DNA from: an uncultured Lachnospiraceae bacterium
GTDB lineage: Bacteria > Bacillota > Clostridia > Lachnospirales > Lachnospiraceae
Direction: 5' to 3'
DNA length: 9,240 nucleotides
Assembly (NCBI GenBank): GCA_947177925.1
Contig: CAMWWJ010000124.1
Coordinates: forward strand, 1-9,240
Under the pieces are notes generated by a model that did not search any database, was not told the DNA's origin, and was given only the letters and a program-made list of their open reading frames with translations. Numbering within the stretch: the first letter of the stretch is position 1; each line of letters begins with the position of its first letter. The position numbers and the translations under genes are program-made. Of this stretch, positions 1 through 6,405 are shown piece after piece.

Positions 1-8
1 TATTTGAA

Positions 9-14
9 TATAAT
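9..14 (+). promoter_or_regulatory. -10 box of the toxin-antitoxin promoter (window edge)
   Basis: A perfect TATAAT lies 32 nt upstream of the antitoxin start codon, so transcription would begin near position 20. The -35 element and any antitoxin-bound operator fall outside the window. Such pairs are usually autoregulated by the antitoxin or the toxin-antitoxin complex, but no operator can be seen here. Confidence 0.6.
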
Positions 15-46
15 AAAATTAGAATTAAGCAATGGAGGTGTTTATT

Positions 47-370
47 ATGGCGTTTGCAGCAGAACTTTTACAAAGTCTTGTTCCTATTTCACAATTTAAT
101 AAAGGTCAGGCAGCGAAGATATTTGATAGACTTCATTCTGAAAGAGAATTAATTGTTTTAAAAAACAATCAACCTTCAGCAATTATTTTGTCACTAGAAG
201 AATATACAAGACTAACAGAAATTGAGGAAGATTATGTTCTCATGTTAGAAGCCAATAAGCGAATGGAAGATAGCATAAATAATAAAACGATTTCATTTGA
301 TTCTGTAATGAGTAATTTAGGAATCAGCGAAGATGAACTTTTGCATACGGAGAAAATAGATATCGAATGA
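47..370 (+). CDS. YefM/Phd-family antitoxin of a type II TA pair
   Basis: This 107-residue protein should bind and neutralise the RelE-like toxin encoded directly downstream and repress the shared promoter. The N-terminal half matches the Phd/YefM fold: a segment beginning VPISQFNKGQAAKIFDRL, then a basic stretch that leads into IVLKNNQPSAIILSLEEY. In this family that part forms the dimeric DNA-binding domain. The acidic C-terminal tail (ISEDELLHTEKIDIE) is the expected toxin-binding region. I chose the ATG at 47 because GGAGGTG at 34-40 sits 6 nt before it. An in-frame ATG at 32 overlaps that ribosome binding site and lacks one of its own. The stop codon overlaps the toxin start (ATGA, 367-370), indicating translational coupling. 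Family assignment is from sequence pattern; no particular member is implied. Confidence 0.88.
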   Translation: MAFAAELLQSLVPISQFNKGQAAKIFDRLHSERELIVLKNNQPSAIILSLEEYTRLTEIEEDYVLMLEANKRMEDSINNKTISFDSVMSNLGISEDELLHTEKIDIE

Positions 371-696
371 CATGGGGTATTGAGTTTTTAGATGAAGCGG
401 AAAAGGACATGAAGAAGCTTGAACGTTCAGCTCAGATACAAGTGTTAAAGGGAATCCAAAAAGTGAGTCAAAATCCATTACCAACAGAGGAAGGTGGATA
501 TGGCAAACCTTTGGGTAACAAAGGTGGGACAAATCTTACGAGCCTTATGAAAATAAAATTCAGGGATTTGGGAATCAGAGTTGTTTATAAAGTGGAGCGT
601 GTGGATGGAGTAATGAAAATTATCGTAGTTTCTGCCAGAACCGATGAACAGGTATATAAGGAAGCAGCAAAAGGACGAGACAAACATGATTTATAA
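367..696 (+). CDS. RelE/ParE-family toxin
   Basis: This 109-residue protein has the features of the RelE/ParE superfamily. An N-terminal helical part (residues 6-36, including EAEKDMKKLERS) is followed by a glycine-rich turn (YGKPLGN, 45-51) and a beta-sheet with MKIKFRDLGIRVVYKVER (61-78) and MKIIVVSARTDEQVY (83-97). RelE members cleave mRNA in the ribosomal A site; ParE members poison gyrase. Basic and polar residues K62, K64, R66, R71 and R91 sit in the strands where RelE toxins carry their working residues, so an mRNA interferase is more likely, but this is inference. The start overlaps the antitoxin stop, and the nearest purine-rich site (GGAGA, 349-353) is about 13 nt upstream. Its translation therefore probably depends on coupling, which keeps toxin below antitoxin. 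The gene is intact, with no frameshift. Confidence 0.88.
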   Translation: MTWGIEFLDEAEKDMKKLERSAQIQVLKGIQKVSQNPLPTEEGGYGKPLGNKGGTNLTSLMKIKFRDLGIRVVYKVERVDGVMKIIVVSARTDEQVYKEAAKGRDKHDL

Positions 697-710
697 CAGA
701 ATATGTAATG

Positions 711-747
711 AAGCCGTTATTAGGAAGTTTCTTAGTAGCGGCTTTTT
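711..747 (+). terminator. Intrinsic terminator of the TA operon
   Basis: The arms AGCCGTTATTAGGAA (712-726) and TTCTTAGTAGCGGCT (729-743) pair along their length in RNA if three G-U wobbles are allowed, with an extra A-U pair at 711/744 and a small loop. A run of five T (743-747) follows at once. It lies 15 nt after the toxin stop. The wobble pairs would be A-C mismatches in the opposite transcript and that strand lacks a U tract, so the terminator acts on + strand transcripts only. It separates the TA pair from the jet operon. Confidence 0.85.
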
Positions 748-890
748 ATGTAATGAGAAATTTATGTCATAAGAAATCAGAGAAACGGTTCAGATTATTA
801 TGGTTGCACATGATGGAATTGAGATTGCAATGAAGCTTTTATGAGTCTGGTTAAATATTTAAGATTTATAATGCCTATTTGTGAAATGCA
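748..890. other. Gene-free stretch between the TA pair and the jet promoter
   Basis: No gene with a ribosome binding site can be supported here. The one suggestive stretch is 773-844 on the + strand, which reads EIRETVQIIMVAHDGIEIAM and then KLL-stop without a start codon. The spacing of hydrophobic and acidic residues recalls the N-terminus of DUF3801/PcfB-type proteins of conjugative elements, but the match is short and could be chance. Confidence 0.4.
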
Positions 891-919
891 TTGAAAAAAG
901 CGTAATTCCGCGATATACT
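891..919 (+). promoter_or_regulatory. Predicted sigma-A promoter of the jet operon
   Basis: TTGAAA (891-896) and TATACT (914-919) are separated by exactly 17 nt, and each differs from consensus at one base. Transcription would start near 926, giving an untranslated leader of about 165 nt before jetA. It is the best promoter visible between the TA terminator and jetA, and no second promoter is evident inside the four jet genes, so it probably drives the whole operon. Confidence 0.7.
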
Positions 920-925
920 TCACTA

Positions 926-944
926 TAGTAAACGCTGTTTACTA
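926..944. promoter_or_regulatory. Palindromic operator candidate at the jet transcription start
   Basis: TAGTAAAC-GCT-GTTTACTA is a perfect inverted repeat with 8-bp arms and a 3-bp centre, and it begins at the predicted +1. A dimeric repressor bound here would block initiation or early elongation. It overlaps a second small palindrome, ACTATAGT (922-929). No regulator gene is in the window, so the protein that binds it is unknown. It is not a terminator, because no T tract follows. Confidence 0.55.
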
Positions 945-1093
945 ATTTGCTATGTGCTAAGAGGTAACATCATAGACATATGGATACAAAGAGCATACAG
1001 GCTTGCGTCTATGCTAAATTAAGATAAGAAAAAAGCCCCTGATTCTCATGTTCAAAATGATATTGTTTTAATTGAGTACATAAAAGGAGTGAG
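945..1093 (+). other. Long 5' leader of the jet operon
   Basis: This untranslated region contains an imperfect hairpin at 992-1015 (AGCATA paired with TATGCT, with further inner pairs broken by two mismatches) and an A6-GCCCC run at 1029-1039. It fits no riboswitch class I can recognise. A 15-codon frame at 980-1027 has no ribosome binding site at a useful distance. The jetA ribosome binding site AAGGAG is at 1084-1089. Confidence 0.4.
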
Positions 1094-2506
1094 ATGGTGA
1101 ACATATTTGATGAAATCGACGAAAATTTATTTCGTCCATTGACAGGTACAAACAAAAGAAAATATGTTGATATTCTTACTCTCATTTGGGACAGGTGTAA
1201 GAGAATACCGATGTATGCCATAGAGAAAAGTACGATTTTTGATGTGGTTGAAGAGTATTTTCTGGGATTGGATGAACAGATAGAGTTAGATGCAGAAGAG
1301 CAGGAAGAGACAGACGGTAATGTGACAGATACAAGAGTAATTGCAGGAGGCTTTATAAGAAGGCTTAGGGATACCGGATGGCTTGCTGAAAAAGATGGTG
1401 AATACGAAGAAGAATCTAAGCTTGCAATCAATTATAAGGTTGTACCAGTCATTAAATCATTTCAGGAGATAATTAGTCCTACAATTATCACATATAAAGG
1501 GAAATTATTTAAGATATATTCCATGTTCGAACATATATCAGAACAAGGGAGCCCTTATGAGGGTGTTCTCAAAGAAGCATCAGAGGACTTTGACAATCTA
1601 AATCAGGCATTGAGAACATTGGCTGCATCCATAGAAGATCATATCAATTATTTGACCAAAGGGAAGAAACCGGAAGAAGTATTAGATTTCTTTGAAAAAT
1701 ATGAAGAAAAGATTGTAGTTGGTTCTTATCATAGATTTAAAACAAATGACAATCTTTTCTATTACAGAACCAGTTTATATGAGAGTTTGGATAAGTGTGA
1801 GGATGTCTTGTTGGATGCGCTTGTAAGTGATTATATGGAGGTAGAGCGCGTAGACAAGGCGGAAGCGGCTTGTAGGATTAAAGAACTTATTGCCAAAGTC
1901 AGAATGGATATTGAAGAAATGGAAGCTATCATGAGGATTATAGATGACAGGCATATTACATATAGAACCAGAGCTGTTCAACGTGCACAGTTTCTGCTGC
2001 TTTCGGATGGCAGTGTTAAAAGCAAGATTAATAATCTGCTGCAATTTTATGCAAGTGAAATTACAAGTAAAGATGATTTATACGAAGAAGACGAAACTTG
2101 CTGCTTTGATGTGTTCCAGATATATGGGCAAAATTTTATCGACAGTGCTTCTTTGGCAACACCGGTAAAAAAGAAGCGGTCAACTCCGATTGAATTCATG
2201 ACAGTTGTTGATGAATTGGATATGGAGTTGGTTGAGGAGAAAAACCGGAAGATGTTAGAGTACATTAAAAATGCACTGACATCGGAAAACGTCAATGGAT
2301 TTGCAAAGGACATCCTGCAAGGCAAAACTGCTGTATCAGCGGGAAGTATACTTGAAAATAATCCTGACGACTTGATTAAAATTATAGGGTTGTACACATA
2401 TTCACAGACGCCGGAAAGACGATTTGAAATAAGATTAAAAGATAATTTTGTCGAAACCAATGGAATCAGATTTAAAGAATTTATCATTGAGAAAAGGAAG
2501 GTGTAG
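1094..2506 (+). CDS. jetA: Wadjet JetA, kleisin-like subunit (DUF5716-type)
   Basis: JetA is the kleisin/MksF-like subunit of the Wadjet complex. It bridges the JetC ATPase heads and carries JetB. This 470-residue protein begins MVNIFDEIDENLFRPLTGTN and continues into a helical, winged-helix-like N-terminal domain that ends with a GGFIRRLRDTGWL segment (G95-W96-L97), a pattern seen in JetA/MksF proteins. The remainder is mostly helical and includes a GSYHRFKTNDNLFYYR stretch that I associate with the type II (DUF5716) JetA family rather than the DUF3375 JetA of type I. It opens the operon; jetB starts 2 nt after its stop. Start choice: AAGGAG (1084-1089) lies only 4 nt before ATG 1094 but 7 nt before an in-frame GTG at 1097, so the true start may be the latter, a one-residue difference. 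The family call leans on context as well as sequence. Confidence 0.85.
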   Translation: MVNIFDEIDENLFRPLTGTNKRKYVDILTLIWDRCKRIPMYAIEKSTIFDVVEEYFLGLDEQIELDAEEQEETDGNVTDTRVIAGGFIRRLRDTGWLAEKDGEYEEESKLAINYKVVPVIKSFQEIISPTIITYKGKLFKIYSMFEHISEQGSPYEGVLKEASEDFDNLNQALRTLAASIEDHINYLTKGKKPEEVLDFFEKYEEKIVVGSYHRFKTNDNLFYYRTSLYESLDKCEDVLLDALVSDYMEVERVDKAEAACRIKELIAKVRMDIEEMEAIMRIIDDRHITYRTRAVQRAQFLLLSDGSVKSKINNLLQFYASEITSKDDLYEEDETCCFDVFQIYGQNFIDSASLATPVKKKRSTPIEFMTVVDELDMELVEEKNRKMLEYIKNALTSENVNGFAKDILQGKTAVSAGSILENNPDDLIKIIGLYTYSQTPERRFEIRLKDNFVETNGIRFKEFIIEKRKV

Positions 2507-2508
2507 TC

Positions 2509-3090
2509 ATGGCAATAGATGTAAAAGAAGAAATTGCAAATTATTTACTGAATAACTGCTTCCTGATCGGAAATGTAGATTCTACCAGAGAAAAGTATTA
2601 CTATGTCATAAACCATGAGGAAACATTCAGGCGGATATTTCAACCAATCGGGTATACATTAGTTATTCATAGAAATCTCAGAGTAGTACAGCTTATTAAT
2701 AATTATGGTACCGGAAGACTTAGTCTTAAAAAATATGAGAGCATAATGCTGCTTATTTTCAGGCTTTTATATGTTGAGAAAAGGGAAAGCTTATCAACAA
2801 GTGAGGAAAAAGTAGTGGCAACAGTAGAAGAGATAAAGAATGAATATGAAAAATTAAACCTTCCGAGAAAATTTGATAAAGCTTTGTTGGAAGATTCCAT
2901 GAGGAACATAAAAAGATATAATTTGGTGCAGCCTTTAAATAAGCTGCTTGACATGAATGCACAGATTCAGATATATCCATCGGTTATGCTTGCGATGCCG
3001 GATACTACAATTTCAAAGGCATACGAGAAGACCAGCAAGTTATTACAGCAGTATGTGGATTCAGATGAGGAGGATGAGAGCAATGATTAG
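2509..3090 (+). CDS. jetB: Wadjet JetB, MksE/KITE-like subunit (DUF6063/DUF4194-like)
   Basis: JetB is the small winged-helix (KITE) protein that dimerises and binds the JetA kleisin in the SMC-like Wadjet motor. This 193-residue protein has the expected size and order of elements: an N-terminal helix, a beta-rich segment (IGYTLVIHRNLRVVQLIN), a long helix around YESIMLLIFRLLYVEKRE that resembles the core helix of MksE/DUF4194 proteins, and a second winged-helix region near KFDKALLEDSMRNIKRYNLV. It ends in an acidic tail, DSDEEDESND. A good ribosome binding site, AGGAAGG (2495-2501), lies 7 nt before the ATG within the last jetA codons. Its 3' end overlaps jetC by 8 nt, and the codons of the acidic tail contain the jetC ribosome binding site. 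Sequence similarity in this family is low, so position between jetA and jetC is part of the evidence. Confidence 0.82.
   Translation: MAIDVKEEIANYLLNNCFLIGNVDSTREKYYYVINHEETFRRIFQPIGYTLVIHRNLRVVQLINNYGTGRLSLKKYESIMLLIFRLLYVEKRESLSTSEEKVVATVEEIKNEYEKLNLPRKFDKALLEDSMRNIKRYNLVQPLNKLLDMNAQIQIYPSVMLAMPDTTISKAYEKTSKLLQQYVDSDEEDESND
3067..3073 (+). promoter_or_regulatory. jetC ribosome binding site that fixes its start
   Basis: GAGGAGG lies 9 nt before ATG 3083. Upstream in-frame starts (for example near 2957, or ATG 3074, which directly follows this site) would add residues that belong to the jetB coding region or have no usable spacing. The protein read from 3083 starts MIRMTRLHLINWHNF, a normal SMC-type N-terminus. 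Confidence 0.8.
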
Positions 3091-6000
3091 AATGACAAGA
3101 CTCCATCTGATCAACTGGCACAATTTTCAGGATGATATTATTGATTTTAAGAATATTACATACTTGCTGGGCGTGAATGCTGTAGGGAAAACAACGATTA
3201 TGGACGCCATTCGGTATTGCCTTACAACAAATAAGGATTTTAATACAGCAGGAAATAAGAAGAGCGGAAGAACACTCCTTGGCTCAGTGCACCAGAAGCA
3301 GCGGGCAGAGGACAGTTATCTACGGCCGGGGCATACGGTATCGTATATCGGAATTGAATTTTTAGATGAAGGTATTCATAAAACATTTGTTATTACGGTT
3401 CGTGTGGAGTCAGAAACGCCAAAACAGGATTTGAAGGGTGTTTATCAGGATTGGTATATTACAAAGCAGGGATATGCTCTGGAGGATATACCGTTTTTTA
3501 CACAGGTAAAGGATGGGAAAAAACCGACATCCAGAGATGCGTTTAAACTGGAAAACAAGGGGATGGATCGCGCTTCCAATCAGGCAGATGCAAGAAGACG
3601 AATTTGCCGTATGCTCGGTATCGGAGAGGCAGATTCACCAATCGGAAAGAAATTTAATGAGGTGTTTCATATGGGAACCAGCCTGGAAGATATTAAGGAT
3701 ATTCGTGAATTTATTTATACCTATATTCTTCCGGAGCCTGAAGTTAATATTGATTTTCTGCAAAAGGATATGAAGGAGCTTGAGCGGCTTCAGGAAATTC
3801 TGCAGGAAGCGCAGGACAGAGAAGCTTTGCTTGCGCAGATTAATGAGAAAATAGTGGAGGCGAAAGAACGTTTATCCAAGGTAAAGGTGAATGAAATTCT
3901 TGTGGCTTTTGCAGGATATCAGGGCAATCTGGAAGAACAGAAAGAGAATGAACAATCGATTTCACAGTGGTCTGCAAGCATCCGTGTGCTGACAGATAAG
4001 TTGGAAGAGCTTTCAAAGAAAGAAAAATCAGCTTCATACCTTTTATATCAGGCACGAAAATCAGCAGAGGAGAATGAAGAAAATAAAGAAATGCTCTCAT
4101 TGGAGAATGAGAATAAAAGTAACGAGGAAGAGTATAAGAGACTAGTTAATGAGGCAGCAATTTTTGAAAAACTAAGCGGGCAGTTGTCTGATTTGAAAAA
4201 GAAATTAAATAGCGCAGGGTTACTCTGTGAATGGGATGTTGCAGGCATTAGTGGAGAAGATTTTAGTACAGATGAGAGAATTGCCGCAATCAAGAATGCA
4301 AGAACAATCCTGAGTGGGATTAAGGAAAAAATAAAAGACAGAGAAGCAAATATAAGAACAGATATTGCGGAGAAGCGAAAAGTCTGTGAAGAATTGGAAG
4401 AAAAGATAAAGACACTGGAATCAGGTGTAATGTGCTATCCGAAGGAGGCAGTATTGGTTCGGGATAGTATCAATGAAGCACTTAGCGGTCAAAGCAAAAA
4501 GACAGACGCTAAGCTGCTTTGTGAACTATTGTATATGACGGACTATAGTTGGCAGGATGCAGTGGAAAGCTATTTGAACACACAACGGTTTCATATTATT
4601 GTTTCTCCGGATAACTATCTGATTGCTAAGAAAGCTTTCATTTCACTGGGAGATAAAGTGAAAGGAATAGGGCTTGTAGACACCAGAAAAATAAAGGAAG
4701 AGGAAAAACAAGATGGAGAGATTAAGTATTTATGCAATAGCATTGAATCGGAAAATGTTTATGCAAAAAGATATGTTGATTTTGTAATGAAAGATGTAGT
4801 CTGCTGTGAAAGTGCCGATGAGCTTGAATCCCATATAAAGAGTGTAACAAAGGACAGATTAAGATTTCAAAATTACTGTTTACAAAGAATGGGTAAGCGG
4901 GAACACTTTATCGGTGTTGATGCGATAGCAAAACAACTTAAAAAAGCAAAAGAAAAATTGATTTTGTTACAGCAGCAAATCAGCGAATTGAATACTCAGA
5001 AAAAAAGCTTTGACGAAGTGGTTAGCAGATATACAAAATTTACGGAAGGTAATAGTTTTGTTGATTTGGAAAAGTACTGTGATTCAAAATCCAAAGCGAA
5101 ATTATTAGGGGCTAGAATCGATGAGATAAGAGAAAAAATAGAGGAATTCAAAAAGAATCCTATATTGCTTGCCATGTATGACCGCGTAGGTGAATGTGAA
5201 AAAAATTGCAGATGGATTTCAGATGAAATAACAAACTGGAAAGCAAAGAAGCAGAACCTCGAAGATAACGTAAGAAAAGCAGAGACAAAAATCCGGGAAT
5301 TGGAGGGCATATTACCTTCCAAGCAGGAAGTATACGAAACAAGCTTAATGGAATATCCTGAATGTGAAAGAGAGGCAAAGAAAAAATACCGGGAAGAGAG
5401 AAAGACAAAAAAGGCAGCAGCAATCGCATATAATTTTGCTAACCGTGCATCTCAGGATAATATTGCGTTAAATAATTATATGAATCAGCAATTGCTTCCG
5501 CTGCAGCAAAAATATACAGCAACATACACTTGTGACTTTCCCGAAGGAATCGCCGGTGCAGCAAGATATCAGCAGGAATACCTGTCGCTTCAAAATATTG
5601 AATTGGAACGTCATAAGGAGGAGCTTGCACAGGCGCAGATACGTTGTAAGGATAGATTCCGAAAGGAAGTCCTGTTTAGGATGAAGGATGATATATTACG
5701 GGCAAGGCAGCAGTTCAAACAAATAAATCGTGTCATGGAAAATCTTGAATATGGTGAAGAAAGCTATCGCTTTGGAATTGACAAGAGTAAGGATAAAGAG
5801 TTGGGACTTTTCTATGACATTATAATGGATAAGGATAATCAGCAGATAGATCAGGAAAATGAAATTATGGTTTTTCTTGCTGAACAAAACAAATCCGAAG
5901 TGTTTGAAAGCCAGATTGAAGATTTTATGAGTCGGATTATGATGGATGTCGAAGAGCGTGCCAAGGAGAATTTGACGGGTCAGAGAACCGGAGCAAAGAG

Positions 6001-6400
6001 TATAGGCATGTATGTTGATTATAGAACGTATTTAGATTACGATATTATTGTGAAAAATTCTGTTACGGAAAAAGAGGTTCCACTTTCAAAGGTAAGCGGG
6101 GAAGGTAGTGGTGGAGAGAATCAAGCTCCGTTCTACGTAGCAATATGTGCTTCGCTTTTGCAGATTTATGAGCAGAACCCGGATGGCTGTATGAGACTGG
6201 TGCTTTTGGATGAAGCCTTCAATAATATGACAAGTGACAGAATAGAGCCAATGATGAATATGTTTAAGAAACTGGGTCTGCAGTTGGTCCTGATAGCAAC
6301 GGCAGAAAAGGCGACTGCCATATTGCCATACTGTGATGTTACATATTCAATTGTCAAATCAGGTAACAGAAATGCAATACGAAAATTTGAAAGGATTTAA
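3083..6400 (+). CDS. jetC: Wadjet JetC, SMC-like ATPase (MksB/MukB-type)
   Basis: JetC is the SMC-like motor. Two copies dimerise, bind and hydrolyse ATP at their heads, and with JetA and JetB translocate along or extrude DNA; small circular molecules are then presented to JetD. The protein is 1105 residues. Walker A is GVNAVGKTT at 30-38. The C-terminal head has a signature-like GEGSGGEN (1006-1013) and a Walker B, LVLLDEAF, with D1043 and the catalytic E1044. Two long stretches rich in E, K, L and Q (about 225-445 and 600-880) are predicted coiled-coil arms. They flank a less charged segment (about 445-590, from CYPKEAVLV to VTKDRL) in the hinge position. All ATPase motifs are intact, so activity is expected. 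The start overlaps jetB by 8 nt and the stop is 5 nt before jetD. The GxNxxGKTT and C-terminal LDEAF pattern resembles the COG4913-type branch rather than chromosomal SMC. Confidence 0.9.
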   Translation: MIRMTRLHLINWHNFQDDIIDFKNITYLLGVNAVGKTTIMDAIRYCLTTNKDFNTAGNKKSGRTLLGSVHQKQRAEDSYLRPGHTVSYIGIEFLDEGIHKTFVITVRVESETPKQDLKGVYQDWYITKQGYALEDIPFFTQVKDGKKPTSRDAFKLENKGMDRASNQADARRRICRMLGIGEADSPIGKKFNEVFHMGTSLEDIKDIREFIYTYILPEPEVNIDFLQKDMKELERLQEILQEAQDREALLAQINEKIVEAKERLSKVKVNEILVAFAGYQGNLEEQKENEQSISQWSASIRVLTDKLEELSKKEKSASYLLYQARKSAEENEENKEMLSLENENKSNEEEYKRLVNEAAIFEKLSGQLSDLKKKLNSAGLLCEWDVAGISGEDFSTDERIAAIKNARTILSGIKEKIKDREANIRTDIAEKRKVCEELEEKIKTLESGVMCYPKEAVLVRDSINEALSGQSKKTDAKLLCELLYMTDYSWQDAVESYLNTQRFHIIVSPDNYLIAKKAFISLGDKVKGIGLVDTRKIKEEEKQDGEIKYLCNSIESENVYAKRYVDFVMKDVVCCESADELESHIKSVTKDRLRFQNYCLQRMGKREHFIGVDAIAKQLKKAKEKLILLQQQISELNTQKKSFDEVVSRYTKFTEGNSFVDLEKYCDSKSKAKLLGARIDEIREKIEEFKKNPILLAMYDRVGECEKNCRWISDEITNWKAKKQNLEDNVRKAETKIRELEGILPSKQEVYETSLMEYPECEREAKKKYREERKTKKAAAIAYNFANRASQDNIALNNYMNQQLLPLQQKYTATYTCDFPEGIAGAARYQQEYLSLQNIELERHKEELAQAQIRCKDRFRKEVLFRMKDDILRARQQFKQINRVMENLEYGEESYRFGIDKSKDKELGLFYDIIMDKDNQQIDQENEIMVFLAEQNKSEVFESQIEDFMSRIMMDVEERAKENLTGQRTGAKSIGMYVDYRTYLDYDIIVKNSVTEKEVPLSKVSGEGSGGENQAPFYVAICASLLQIYEQNPDGCMRLVLLDEAFNNMTSDRIEPMMNMFKKLGLQLVLIATAEKATAILPYCDVTYSIVKSGNRNAIRKFERI

Positions 6401-6405
6401 TTTGA

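Noticed and set aside
753..833. 26-codon frame after the TA terminator
   Set aside because: No ribosome binding site and it begins directly after a strong terminator.
980..1027. 15-codon leader peptide in the jet 5' region
   Set aside because: The nearest GAGG (961-964) is 15 nt away, too far; no amino acid run or attenuator structure follows.
1029..1046. A6-GCCCCTGATTCT, looking like the 3' half of a minus-strand terminator
   Set aside because: The matching stem arm is absent on either side, so no hairpin can form.
1009..1431. 140-codon open frame on the minus strand over the start of jetA
   Set aside because: Low-complexity serine-rich product antisense to a clearly coding jetA; no ribosome binding site support. 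The same applies to the other minus-strand frames over the jet genes and the phosphoesterase.
2957..3082. N-terminal extension of JetC starting inside jetB
   Set aside because: The added residues are an out-of-frame reading of jetB, and the strong ribosome binding site at 3067-3073 fits ATG 3083.
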